DNA of 62,066 bases. Origin: Chitinophagales bacterium. Lineage in GTDB: Bacteria > Bacteroidota > Bacteroidia > Chitinophagales > Saprospiraceae. The notes under the pieces are model-generated. The model saw only the letters and a program-made list of their open reading frames with translations. It was not told the DNA's origin and did not search any database. Below, piece after piece: positions 50,491-59,241 of this stretch. The position numbers were made by a program, and so were the translations under genes. Numbering within the stretch: position 1 is the stretch's first letter; every line of letters begins with the position of its first letter. The DNA lies in assembly GCA_022360175.1 (NCBI GenBank), contig JAKSDI010000307.1, forward strand, positions 1 to 62,066, written 5' to 3'.

Positions 50491-52596
50491 TCAACTTCCC
50501 CAACCAAATTGCCAGCTTAATCTGACGAACCAACTTCTACCCATGCCAACAGGAGTGGAACTACCACCGCCAGAATGTGCACCACCGGAACCACCGCTAA
50601 AAGGCACATTGCGAACATCAAAGATGTTTTGAACACCTCCGATGAACTGAATTCGTTTTTTCCAGAAATATTTTGATAGGGTGAAATCAGATAGTGTAAA
50701 CCCATCCTGGATCAATTCTCCAGTAACAGGATTATCTTCATCATCATAATCCTGGAAATATCTAATCAATTTATCGTTGTGGCGGATGTATAGTGACAAT
50801 TGTAACGCTTGCTTAGGGAAACGGTAACTGATATTTCCGTTTGTTTCAAAGACGAAGGTGAATGGTGAAACATCATCCGTAGATTCGGATAGTAGATTGT
50901 ATCGTCCAATTGGAGAGCAACCAAGATTGAGGCTGAGGTTTTTGACTGTATAGTTTAAGCGCAGATTACCTCCTACCGTTTTATACCGACTCTGATTGAA
51001 ATAAGCATACTGAGTAGAGGTTTGCCCTACCTCGGCAGCAGGTACCAATTTGCCATCTATCTCAACATATTGATATAGGTCTATTTTGTGCTTTATATCA
51101 TTGAAAAAAGCGGTTGCTGATGCTTCAAAATGCTGGCTTTTTATTTTGGTTTGCCAGTCAAGGGATAACTGGTAATTGTTAGATGTTTCAGCTTTTAAGT
51201 CTGCATTGCCTAGTATGAAATGATTGGCATCTACAAAGTAGAAAAACAGTTCTTTGAGTGAGGGAGAACGGAAGCCTTTGGCATAAGAAGAGCGCAAAGT
51301 GAGGTTTTCAGAAAGCGCATATTTTAGATTGAATGAGGGTACAACAGGCGCATCGAAACGGGAATTGTAGGCTATTCGTGCACCAGCTTGTAAAACAAGT
51401 TGATCAAAAGCCTGGTATTGTATACTTCCAAAAACAGCGTAATCACTAATCTCACTAAAGTTTTCTTTGTTGGATGATTCATCGTTGATGCGTTGGCCAA
51501 GAGCATCTTCATAACGAATGTCTATCCCTGCCTGAAAATTCAATTTCTTGTCACTGTACCTGGAAGCTAAAACAGGGCGGAATACCCAGGCATTAAAACG
51601 AGTAGTGTCCTGCTCATTGGCAAGTTCACTTTTTTCTTCGGTATCAAAATCAAAGCGATAAGTGTTCTTTTTCCTTTGGAAATAGTTATATCCTATGGTC
51701 GTTTTTAGGAAATAATTATCTCCTATTGCTCCCTCCTGGTGTAATGAGTGATCATGGCGTGTAGTGTAGTAATAATCATCAAAAGCATAAGGCTTAAATT
51801 GTGGACGGCGGATACTACCCAGATTGATTACTTCTTCATCAAACCAATTGATCGCATACCGAATATGTTGTTCTTTTGCAAAATCATAGCGCACTGACCC
51901 TCCTGCAAAATACTGTTCTTTGGGGTTCCATTGAAAACTACGTTCATCCGTTTCGATGCTGTCTTTCACATTGTCGAAGCCATCAAATTTATTGTACCCA
52001 CCCTGAAAGCGAATGAGCAATTTTTTTGTAGGCCGAACACCTAAAGCTGCGTTCAGATTCTTACGGCCAATACTTTCCTGTTGATATTCCACTTGTGTGT
52101 CAAAGCGGTGTAATTGTGATTTTTTGGTGATTAAATTAATCACTCCACCCAATGCATTCGTACCATAATTTACAGAGAGAGGTGCATCTACAATTTCTAC
52201 TCGCTCAATATTATTAAGGCTTACCTGGCTTAGGTCTATATCATCACCAACCCGGCCGATTATTGGTATACCATCAATCATTATTTGGACATTCTGCCCA
52301 CTTATACCCTGGAGATTTAGACTACTACCTAGTACTAAATCTTGCGAAATCCGAATATTCAACTCCTGCCGAAGCAGCTGTTCAAGATTGACTACACCAC
52401 GCTGTGCTATTTCTTCCTGTTGAATGATACGGACGCGGTGTACGGCACTACGACTATCGGTTGGGGCATATTGGGCTGTTACTACTACGTCGTCTAAATC
52501 GATTGACCAGGGAATCGTATCAAGCTGGCTATCTTGAGAATAGGAAATGTGGTGTCCCAGCAACAGTAAAAAACAGTACAGCGTGGCAGTCCTCAT
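50491..52596 (-). CDS. TonB-dependent outer-membrane receptor
   Basis: A 701-residue receptor. After a signal peptide (about 20 residues, ending HISYSQ) the plug domain starts near SIDLDDVVVTAQ and contains QMIDGIP-like and ALGGVINLITKK phrases. The barrel has the TonB-type stretches FRSPSLKELFF and GFTLSDFTLSKYF, and ends with a Trp/Phe-rich strand. A glycine-serine loop (SGGSGGAHSGGGSS) lies near the C-terminus. No carboxypeptidase-like or SusC-type extension is present, so a siderophore or haem receptor is likely. It heads a six-gene operon and is translationally coupled to the peptide upstream (TAATG). Confidence 0.88.
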   Translation of the reverse strand: MRTATLYCFLLLLGHHISYSQDSQLDTIPWSIDLDDVVVTAQYAPTDSRSAVHRVRIIQQEEIAQRGVVNLEQLLRQELNIRISQDLVLGSSLNLQGISGQNVQIMIDGIPIIGRVGDDIDLSQVSLNNIERVEIVDAPLSVNYGTNALGGVINLITKKSQLHRFDTQVEYQQESIGRKNLNAALGVRPTKKLLIRFQGGYNKFDGFDNVKDSIETDERSFQWNPKEQYFAGGSVRYDFAKEQHIRYAINWFDEEVINLGSIRRPQFKPYAFDDYYYTTRHDHSLHQEGAIGDNYFLKTTIGYNYFQRKKNTYRFDFDTEEKSELANEQDTTRFNAWVFRPVLASRYSDKKLNFQAGIDIRYEDALGQRINDESSNKENFSEISDYAVFGSIQYQAFDQLVLQAGARIAYNSRFDAPVVPSFNLKYALSENLTLRSSYAKGFRSPSLKELFFYFVDANHFILGNADLKAETSNNYQLSLDWQTKIKSQHFEASATAFFNDIKHKIDLYQYVEIDGKLVPAAEVGQTSTQYAYFNQSRYKTVGGNLRLNYTVKNLSLNLGCSPIGRYNLLSESTDDVSPFTFVFETNGNISYRFPKQALQLSLYIRHNDKLIRYFQDYDDEDNPVTGELIQDGFTLSDFTLSKYFWKKRIQFIGGVQNIFDVRNVPFSGGSGGAHSGGGSSTPVGMGRSWFVRLSWQFGWGS

Positions 52597-52760
52597 TATC
52601 TTATGAAAATTGTAGTGGTGATGTCAAGAGTGTTGATATTATCATCACTAAAAATGTAGTAGGCTTGTTGGATATAGGACGCACCAACTGAAACCAGCAC
52701 GTAGCCTTGTGCGGTGAGAGATGTAATAAATAGAAAAGCAAAAGTAAATATTCGATGCAT
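52596..52760 (-). CDS. 54-residue exported peptide resembling the N-terminus of HmuY-like haem-binding proteins
   Basis: An ATG at 52760 opens a 54-codon frame: signal peptide MHRIFTFAFLFITSLTAQ, then GYVLVSVGASYIQQAYYIF, which resembles the beginning of mature HmuY-family proteins (V-S-x-G-x-x-Y-x-x-Q-x-Y-Y). The frame stops soon after. Its TAA overlaps the ATG of the TonB receptor (TAATG), so the receptor is translated by coupling. Either it is the stump of a deleted hmuY-like gene or a genuine short leader protein. A palindromic operator lies 20 bp upstream. Confidence 0.55.
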   Translation of the reverse strand: MHRIFTFAFLFITSLTAQGYVLVSVGASYIQQAYYIFSDDNINTLDITTTIFIR

Positions 52761-52779
52761 AGGTGTGTGGTTTTTTTAA

Positions 52780-52796
52780 TTTAGACTAAATCTAAA
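52780..52796 (-). promoter_or_regulatory. palindromic metalloregulator-type box
   Basis: TTTAGACTAAATCTAAA (52780-52796), arms TTTAGA/TCTAAA, 20 bp upstream of the HmuY-like peptide. TTTAGA-N5-TCTAAA boxes are familiar before iron-uptake genes of Bacteroidota and would suit a DtxR-type iron repressor (inference). Confidence 0.55.
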
Positions 52797-52819
52797 CAAT
52801 GGCAAAGGTTGGGAATGAA

Positions 52820-52889
52820 AGGAAATTGAACAATAGCTAGAGGAAGGGATTTAAATAGGGAGCATAGCTACTTGTAGCTATTTATTGCG
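52820..52889 (-). repeat. 70-bp direct repeat, copy A, upstream of the TonB operon
   Basis: Nearly 90% identical by eye to 53415-53484: AGGAAATTGAACAATAGCTA and then AAGGGATTTAA, ATAGCTACTTGTAGCTA and TTTATTGCG. It ends 60 bp before the peptide start. TAGCTA repeats give a small hairpin. Probably a duplicated regulatory region. Confidence 0.65.
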
Positions 52890-53054
52890 CAATCAGTGTC
52901 ATGCTGCGATGGCCTTTCTGATACGTCTGTTGTTTCAAGCTGTGTTTATTGGATATACTAATTGAATATAGAGCGCCAGACGTGAGCCGTTTTTTCTAAT
53001 CTTGCGAATTCTGTAATATTAAATAAGAATTCTTGAAGAACGCGCCTAAGGATT

Positions 53055-53276
53055 TTATAAATCTATATTAAAGCAATTATTTGCATTTAAATTGATACTA
53101 TTTTCTTGTTCAGAGGGCTTGAAAAAATGTTTGGCAGAGACACCAAAGGTGCGGATGCTACTTGAAGTTTGTGTAATATGTATTACCCCTGTTTTTTTAT
53201 TTTGCAATTCGATTAGCTGCTTTGTATTCTCCTTTTTGAAGTATGGAAGTGTCTTTTGTATTTTTTGATATTTCAT
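53055..53276 (-). CDS. hypothetical 73-residue protein
   Basis: An open frame of 73 codons starting MKYQKIQKTLPYFKKENTKQ, lysine-rich at the N-terminus. I recognise no family or export signal. Copy B of the 70-bp repeat lies about 140 bp upstream, mirroring the arrangement of copy A before the HmuY-like peptide. It may be a small gene or a gene remnant; coding status is uncertain. Confidence 0.3.
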   Translation of the reverse strand: MKYQKIQKTLPYFKKENTKQLIELQNKKTGVIHITQTSSSIRTFGVSAKHFFKPSEQENSINLNANNCFNIDL

Positions 53277-53414
53277 ACCAAGGGCTTTTATTCAAAAATA
53301 GAACCACTTACTGTAAATTTAATATTCGTAAGAGGTTTGAAATGGCAAGCATTATTTGTTGTTCCTGCCTTTGAATAATTTTTTAATTTGATAAAAACAA
53401 AGATTAGAAATAAC

Positions 53415-53484
53415 AGGAAACTGGACAATAGCTAGAAGAAGGGATTTAATTAGAGAACATAGCTACCAATAGCTATTTATTGCG
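53415..53484 (-). repeat. 70-bp direct repeat, copy B
   Basis: Counterpart of 52820-52889, same orientation and length: AGGAAACTGGACAATAGCTA, AAGGGATTTAA, ATAGCTACCAATAGCTA, TTTATTGCG. It lies between the 3' end of the LuxR gene and the 73-residue frame. Confidence 0.65.
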
Positions 53485-53553
53485 AGATGAATACCATAAT
53501 CAATATTTGACTATGAAAAACGAGTAGACTTCTAATAGAGTATGCTATTAAGA

Positions 53554-54150
53554 CTATGCTTCTTTTAGTGTAATGATATTGTTTAATACAGCATAAATGG
53601 TAAGGCCTGAAACGGTTTTTATATCCAGCTTCCGCATGATATTTTTCCGATGGGCATTTACAGTGTGCGGGCTAATATGGAGAGCAGTGGCAATTTGCTT
53701 GGTTGTATTTCCATTTACCAACAGTTTGAGAATTTCTTTTTCCCTACTACTCAAAGGTTCGTTTGAGGAATGGGTATTCATCGTAGGATAGGATTTGAGC
53801 AGTTCGTTGATAGTAGCTTGAACCTTTTCTGCCCTGTCATTTATATATATAAGAGCATCTAAGCTGCTTAGGCTGTCGGGATCTTGGAAAGCATATATTA
53901 AGCCAACCAATAGTAGTTGGTATTTTTCTTTTAAAGCACTGATTTGCTTTTTGTTTTGATCGAAAAAGGAAGGACTAGCTATTAATATTTTGGGTGATGC
54001 ATGATGAATATAATGTAATAAATCACCATCTCCATTGTATTGCTCTATACTTAAAGGGGTATTGTTTTTTTCTATTAAAAGAACAGACAAACCCTTTCGG
54101 ATTATGTCCGACTTTTCTATTAGCAATATTTTAATTTCTTCTTTTTTCAA
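53554..54150 (-). CDS. LuxR/NarL-type regulator with degenerate receiver domain
   Basis: A 198-residue protein with a receiver-like N-terminus and a clear C-terminal LuxR HTH (about 132-195: EPLSSREKEILKLLVNGNTT and ISPHTVNAHRKNIMRKL). In the receiver the acid pocket reads IEKSD instead of DD, the phospho-acceptor position has serine (ILIASPSF, about residue 59) and the conserved lysine is replaced (YINDR). It therefore probably does not respond to phosphorylation. It lies 26 bp downstream of the hemerythrin gene, and the pair likely works together. Confidence 0.8.
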   Translation of the reverse strand: MKKEEIKILLIEKSDIIRKGLSVLLIEKNNTPLSIEQYNGDGDLLHYIHHASPKILIASPSFFDQNKKQISALKEKYQLLLVGLIYAFQDPDSLSSLDALIYINDRAEKVQATINELLKSYPTMNTHSSNEPLSSREKEILKLLVNGNTTKQIATALHISPHTVNAHRKNIMRKLDIKTVSGLTIYAVLNNIITLKEA

Positions 54151-54176
54151 AATCCTCAGTTCAGTATTAAGTCCTT

Positions 54177-54908
54177 TTAAGTCATACTTATTAAAGGGCG
54201 AAGGTCGTTTTCTAATTCTTTTACAAGAGGTATCAATACCTCATCTTCAATTCGGGTATGGCTATACAAATCAGATTCTAACTCGAACAATTGTTGTAGC
54301 ACAATTCTCCTCGTTTTTCCTTGTTCCTTTTGTGGTAAATGGCGGATGAGGATGTTTTTAAGATCTTTTAATACATCTTCAATATCGTCATGGTGCTCAC
54401 CATAAATGCTGATGTCATATTCTGCCATAGGTGAACTGATCGTGCTCTTTTTCAAAAAGACATCATAGATATCTTCAATGTAAGGAAATACCGTCTCGTT
54501 TTCATAATCCATGTGTTCAGTAACTTCCTCAATATATTTATTGTAAAAAGACTCTACCAGGTCGGTCCTTGAATCATGGAGATGATAGACTAATTTGTGT
54601 ATGTTTTGTTGAATAGCAGGGATTTTTTCATTTAGAAAATAATGGTGAGAGCTTTTTAAATACCTCAAGAAATCTGGAATGAATTCGAAGTTTTTACCTA
54701 CATCAGGAATGTAGTTATTGTTGCAAAAAATATTAAGGATAATAAGGAAAGCTCCAGTGTTAATATTGTTTTCCCTTGTTATTTGTTCAATGGTCTTATT
54801 ATCGAATCCCAGCTTTATCCCCATTCGATCTAACACCACCAAGACCCTGTAATTGGAATGGATGACATTCGCAAGAATATCATTCGCAGCGATAATTTTT
54901 AAATCCAT
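54177..54908 (-). CDS. RIC-like hemerythrin protein without the CC motif
   Basis: A 243-residue protein. Residues about 5-60 resemble the DUF542 domain of RIC proteins (ILANVIHSNYRVLVVLDRMG, then FDNKTIEQITRENN), but the two cysteines are absent. The rest is hemerythrin-like, with potential iron ligands in SSHHYFLNEKIP, EHMDYENETVFPYIED, YGEHHDDIED and LYSHTRIEDEVLIPL. It could sense oxygen, NO or iron and signal through the LuxR-type protein encoded downstream, whose receiver is degenerate. An FNR-like box and inverted repeat lie upstream. The classical RIC is at 30656. Confidence 0.8.
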   Translation of the reverse strand: MDLKIIAANDILANVIHSNYRVLVVLDRMGIKLGFDNKTIEQITRENNINTGAFLIILNIFCNNNYIPDVGKNFEFIPDFLRYLKSSHHYFLNEKIPAIQQNIHKLVYHLHDSRTDLVESFYNKYIEEVTEHMDYENETVFPYIEDIYDVFLKKSTISSPMAEYDISIYGEHHDDIEDVLKDLKNILIRHLPQKEQGKTRRIVLQQLFELESDLYSHTRIEDEVLIPLVKELENDLRPLISMT

Positions 54909-54953
54909 GTTCTATTTTTCAATGGTTGTTGCATTACGAAAGCCATTTTGGCC

Positions 54954-55020
54954 TGATAGGCATGTTTCATCCTCTAAATTAGCGAACTATTTCTAATTAT
55001 CGCACATTGATGCCTATCAT
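54954..55020 (-). promoter_or_regulatory. inverted repeat and FNR-like box upstream of the hemerythrin/LuxR operon
   Basis: TGATAGGCAT (54954-54963) and ATGCCTATCA (55010-55019) are exact inverted copies. The right arm lies within TTGATGCCTATCAT (55007-55020), one base from the Crp/Fnr consensus TTGATnnnnATCAA. Distance to the start at 54908 is about 100 bp. Regulation by an FNR-type protein is plausible for a gas-sensing operon. In the rest of the 309-bp gap a -7-like TATCTTTG at 55121-55128 may belong to the 55218 gene. Confidence 0.5.
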
Positions 55021-55217
55021 GTTAATATCTATAATGCTTAAGCAAAAATAGTATGATGGTTTATACTTTGGGGTGACAAAAAGCAGTACTTGAAAGTAAG
55101 TTGATATATGCTGACTATACTATCTTTGAAGTTTAAATTCGTTATCCTGTAACTGGCGAATTCATTCTCAGAAACTCATTAGGCGATAGGCCTCGCCGCT
55201 ACTTAAATCCAGATGTT

Positions 55218-57860
55218 ATGTTCAAGCGCCTTCTTTTTATAGCAATACTTGTCCTTACGGCTTTTTCACTGATGGAGTCTCCACCACCACCACCTGGTGA
55301 CATGGGGCCTTATCTCAATGGCGTTTTTTCAGATAAAATACCAGGTGCTAGTGGTGCCTGGACACTGGAAGATCCCTGGCCGAACCTTAGTATCGCGGCT
55401 CCCTTGCGCATCATTCCTTTTCCGGGTACGGAAGATGTATTGGTATTAAGTAAACTAGGAGAGGTATGGCGCGTCTCATTTGAAAATCAAACGCAAGAGC
55501 TGATACTTGATATTAAAGATCGGGCTTTTGAAGGAGGTGAAGCTGGTACTACTGGCATTGCTTTGCATCCAGAGTTTGGCAATCCTGCAGCACCAGAAAA
55601 ACAACTTATATTTATATACTACAGGCATAAACCATCTGGATTTCAAATTCCCTGGGAAGAGGGTTTCAACCGATTATCTAAGTTTCGCTGGGATGAAGGC
55701 TCAGGCACCTTTGATGCCGATACCGAAGAAATTCTCTTTCAACAATATGACCGCAATACGTGGCACAATGGAGGAGCTATGTTTTTCCATCCAGAAGATG
55801 GCTTTTTATATCTGGCAGTAGGAGATGAAGGTAACCCTAAAGAAGGAGAGGGAGTAAATATTGAAAAATCAACCCAAAGGCTGGATCGGGCTTTAATGAG
55901 TGGGCTATTGCGTATTGATGTAGATAATGACCCGACTCGAAGTCATCCTATTCGCCGCCAGCCACAACCAGCAGAGTGGGGGCCACCAGACCCTGCCTGG
56001 GGAGATACTTATTCGCAGGGTTATTCTATTCCGAACGATAATCCATGGCAAAACACAGATGGAAGTATTTTAGAAGAGTTTTATGCTATTGGTATTCGTA
56101 GCCCATATTCTGTTAGCTATGATGCTGTTGGTGATCGCATATGGTTGTCGGATGTAGGATATGTGTCGCGTGAGGAAATTTCTTTCATTGAAAAGGAAGA
56201 TAACCTGCAATGGCCCTATATGGAAGGAGATACTACGTCTGAATTGTTAAGTATTCCGGAGCCAGACAACCTGATAGGGTTTGATAAAGAACCAATACAT
56301 AGTTATGGTCGTGATTTTGGAGGATGTATCATTGGTGGAAGTGTTTATCACGGTAATTTATATCCCGACTTGTATGGGAAATATCTTTTTGCAGATTATA
56401 ATACAGGGCGAATTATGACACTGGATTATGATGAAATCGGGCAAGAAGCGGAAAGAGATGTTTTGATTTATAATATTGAAACGCTAGGGCTTGATTTACC
56501 TGCAGGTAATGGTATTACCGGCATTTTCCCTATGCCAAATGGAGATGTACTGCTGACTTTATTGAGCTATGTAAATGATGGTGTTACCTATTTTAAAAAT
56601 CCAGGGAAAATACTGCGCCTTAAAGCACAGGAAATTACACCAGATCCGGCTACTCTTTTATCTGAATTGGGCGTTTTTACAAATATGAATACCCTGGAAG
56701 TGGCCGATGGTATTATTCCCTTTACTGTTAATACACCATTATGGTCGGACAGGGCATTGAAAAAACGCTGGATGGCTATCCCTAATGATGGTGATTTTGA
56801 TACTCCTTCAGAGCGGATTCAATTTAGTAGCTTAGGTGATTGGTTATTCCCGGAGGGGACAGTGTTTATCAAACACTTTGATTTGCCAGTTAGTGACAAT
56901 ATGGAAGAAAATGTAAAGCTGGAAACTCGCTTTTTCATCGTAGGTAAAGAGGGAAGAGGTTATGGCCTGACCTATAAATGGAATGAAGAAGGTACAGATG
57001 CTGTCCTTTTGCCCGCAGAAGCTTCACAGGATTATACACTTTACGAAAACGGTGTGCCAGCAGGTACCCAAACCTGGGATTTTCCCAGCCGGGGTGATTG
57101 CTTAAGTTGCCATACCTCTAATGCTAATTATATACTCGGTGTCAAAACCTATCAGTTGAATGGGACATATGATTATCCAGAAGCAGGAGTAATGAACCAG
57201 CTCGACTATTTAAGTCAGTTGGGTATATTAGATCAATCAGTGCCTAACCCTAATGATCAACCTCGAGGGTATGCTATAGATGATGAAACAGCAGATTTAT
57301 CGCTGCGTATTCGTTCTTATCTTGATGCAAACTGTGCATCTTGCCATCGCCCTGGCGGGATATTAGGTGTTAATATGGATTTCCGTTTTCAGGTGCCTTT
57401 GCATCTACAAAATATCATTAATCAACCTACTCAAAGCTCCAACTCTGATGCTGATCGATTATTGGTGAAACCAGGTTATCATGCAGAATCAGAAATATGG
57501 GTGCGGGATGCAAGCCTGTCTTCTAATCAAATGCCTCCTTTAGCCCGTTCTATCATCCATGATATTTATATTGAGAAATTGGCAGAGTGGATTGATGGTT
57601 TGCCTGTTGATGCAGGTGCTGTTAATGAGTTGATCCTATATCCCAATCCAACAACTGGCTGGTTGGGAATACGTATCAATGATGATTGGGAAGGGCCTTT
57701 TGAGGCAGAAATTTATAGCATCAAAGGACAGTTAATAGAAACGCATCAAATAACAAACCATTCTCACTTCCTGAATATGACAACTGCTGAAAAAGGAACC
57801 TATATATTAAGGTTGAGTAGCCAGCATAATGAGGAGGTAAGTAAGTTTGTAGTAAGGTAA
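55218..57860 (+). CDS. secreted PQQ-type sugar dehydrogenase fused to di-haem cytochrome, with T9SS domain
   Basis: An 880-residue exported protein. Domains: signal peptide (about 1-19); a six-bladed glucose/sorbosone dehydrogenase-type propeller (about 50-470), with ALHPEFG, WHNGGAMFFHPEDGFLYLAVG, YGKYLFADYNTGRI; a second region with haem motifs CLSCHTSNANY near residue 635 and CASCHRPGG near 710, resembling diheme cytochromes found next to such dehydrogenases; and a type A T9SS domain from about 805 (LYPNPTTGWLGIRIN to KFVVR). It probably oxidises a sugar or aldose outside the cell and passes electrons to its own haems. Confidence 0.85.
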   Translation: MFKRLLFIAILVLTAFSLMESPPPPPGDMGPYLNGVFSDKIPGASGAWTLEDPWPNLSIAAPLRIIPFPGTEDVLVLSKLGEVWRVSFENQTQELILDIKDRAFEGGEAGTTGIALHPEFGNPAAPEKQLIFIYYRHKPSGFQIPWEEGFNRLSKFRWDEGSGTFDADTEEILFQQYDRNTWHNGGAMFFHPEDGFLYLAVGDEGNPKEGEGVNIEKSTQRLDRALMSGLLRIDVDNDPTRSHPIRRQPQPAEWGPPDPAWGDTYSQGYSIPNDNPWQNTDGSILEEFYAIGIRSPYSVSYDAVGDRIWLSDVGYVSREEISFIEKEDNLQWPYMEGDTTSELLSIPEPDNLIGFDKEPIHSYGRDFGGCIIGGSVYHGNLYPDLYGKYLFADYNTGRIMTLDYDEIGQEAERDVLIYNIETLGLDLPAGNGITGIFPMPNGDVLLTLLSYVNDGVTYFKNPGKILRLKAQEITPDPATLLSELGVFTNMNTLEVADGIIPFTVNTPLWSDRALKKRWMAIPNDGDFDTPSERIQFSSLGDWLFPEGTVFIKHFDLPVSDNMEENVKLETRFFIVGKEGRGYGLTYKWNEEGTDAVLLPAEASQDYTLYENGVPAGTQTWDFPSRGDCLSCHTSNANYILGVKTYQLNGTYDYPEAGVMNQLDYLSQLGILDQSVPNPNDQPRGYAIDDETADLSLRIRSYLDANCASCHRPGGILGVNMDFRFQVPLHLQNIINQPTQSSNSDADRLLVKPGYHAESEIWVRDASLSSNQMPPLARSIIHDIYIEKLAEWIDGLPVDAGAVNELILYPNPTTGWLGIRINDDWEGPFEAEIYSIKGQLIETHQITNHSHFLNMTTAEKGTYILRLSSQHNEEVSKFVVR

Positions 57861-58019
57861 GTGTCAGGACAAAATTGAGTGACCATTATATTGAGATAGA
57901 TTTTTGTTCCAGGTAAGGCAAAAAACGTAAGTGAAGCGGTGCTTCACTGAGGCTTTTTAACACAACATGGAATAAAAAGCAACTCAAGATAATATGTGAT
58001 TTAATTTGTCCTGGCACTT
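57859..58019. mobile_element. 161-bp MITE-like element with long imperfect terminal inverted repeats
   Basis: AAGTGTCAGGACAAAATT (57859-57876) matches the inverted right end (58003-58019) almost exactly, and weaker pairing continues to about 38 bp. It begins in the stop codon of the 55218 gene. Inside, AGTGAAGC-GGT-GCTTCACT (57930-57948) followed by a T-rich stretch could terminate transcription. Sequence unlike the 28.4/33.5-kb MITE. Confidence 0.6.
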
Positions 58020-58024
58020 AGACT

Positions 58025-58930
58025 TTATCTACAACTCCATAAATTTTCTTCTTGCCATGCCTCAGGAAACCCCATTGCTTTGGTATCTATAGTAGGATAC
58101 TTGGCGAGTAAATCTTCTATCCTCTGGATGAAATGATTATCAGGGCTGATCGTTTGTAAAAGGTATAACATGATGGAGGCAATAGGGTAGAAGGAGTGCC
58201 GGTCTACACCAATAGCTTTAATCCAGGGCAGTGGTGCTCTGGTCAATAACTTGGGAGGAGTAGGAAGGTTTCGATTCCATAAGCGGCTATGATGTGCACA
58301 TATATTGCGAACCACAGAAATACTTTGTAGCCAGCTACTGAGATAGGTATGATTGCCTGCCCCTAGTTTTTCTGCCATTCCTTTTTTCTCGGGAAGATTG
58401 TTTCTCAGATTAGCATATAACTTGGAGAGTATACCCAAAGAAACAACCTCCAGCGTTTTCCAGGCTGGAGGACAGCGGTCATCCTGGTGGTATTTTTTCT
58501 TGTGCTCGGCGATAAACACTTCTTTACTACGGCTGATATCCTTTTTGATGGATTGAAGATGTTTTTTCCAATAGGTATGGTTCTTGAAAAGCGTCACATC
58601 CTCAAACCACCAGGGATCGTAATGGTTGGAAAAATCGTAGATAAGATAAGTGCGTATAGCAATTTCAATACGCTCAATCATATTGAATACAATGAGCCTT
58701 AACTCTCTGTCAAAATTATAGAGCTGAATCACCGTTTCAAACTGACTCCCTTTTTTAAACGTATGTTCTGTTTTGTCTTCTTGTAGTGGCCACCAATAAC
58801 CAGCCAACCTATAATAACTTACATTTTTAAGGAAATGAATTGCTAATTCCTTATCCAGGATGGACAAGCCCCTGGATTCAAGTAGTCGAATCTGATCGGA
58901 AATATGAATGGCAGGTTTATCGTAATGCAT
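58025..58930 (-). CDS. Abi_2-family (AbiD/AbiF-like) protein
   Basis: From the ATG at 58930 it has about 301 residues: MHYDKPAIHISDQIRLLESR then a helical body. Signatures of the Abi_2 family are LKNVSYYRLAGYWWPLQ near the start and VVRNICAHHSRLWNRN near residue 210, the R-x-x-x-x-H pattern of the HEPN-like active site. Members are tied to abortive phage infection and act as RNA-targeting proteins. An in-frame ATG at 59038 would extend it by 36 residues across an ACTCGCC/GGCGAGT hairpin (58956-58996), so the shorter form is preferred. It stands alone, with no partner antitoxin seen. Confidence 0.85.
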   Translation of the reverse strand: MHYDKPAIHISDQIRLLESRGLSILDKELAIHFLKNVSYYRLAGYWWPLQEDKTEHTFKKGSQFETVIQLYNFDRELRLIVFNMIERIEIAIRTYLIYDFSNHYDPWWFEDVTLFKNHTYWKKHLQSIKKDISRSKEVFIAEHKKKYHQDDRCPPAWKTLEVVSLGILSKLYANLRNNLPEKKGMAEKLGAGNHTYLSSWLQSISVVRNICAHHSRLWNRNLPTPPKLLTRAPLPWIKAIGVDRHSFYPIASIMLYLLQTISPDNHFIQRIEDLLAKYPTIDTKAMGFPEAWQEENLWSCR

Positions 58931-59097
58931 AGAAAATAATGCATAAAAATAGAAGACTCGCCCTGGTACGCTGAGCTGATGGGAAGCGTGGCGAGTACTG
59001 TTAGTACAAATATAAAGACATTTTAAGCTTATATGCAATGCCTATAGAGCAATTTTTTAAGAAGAAAGCTCGGTTACAAACATTAAACGGTCGAAAA

Positions 59098-59200
59098 GAC
59101 TTCGGAGAAGTCAAAAAATTGTTGAAAATGCTCATGATGCTTATTTCGACTTCGGATGAAGTCATATGTTATATCATGTGTGCAACTTCATTCAGAGTCG
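59098..59200. repeat. dispersed repeat, copy 2 (partner at 12932-13030)
   Basis: GACTTCGGAGAAGTC, ATTGTTGAAAATGCTCATGA and TCGACTTCGGATGAAGTC appear in the same order as copy 1, followed by a related ACTTCAT tail. It occupies the 311-bp gap between the Abi gene and the MFS gene; an open frame through it is not considered coding. Confidence 0.55.
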
Positions 59201-59241
59201 AAATCTTTTTCCAATCTCCAATTTCCGACTCTCACCTCCAA

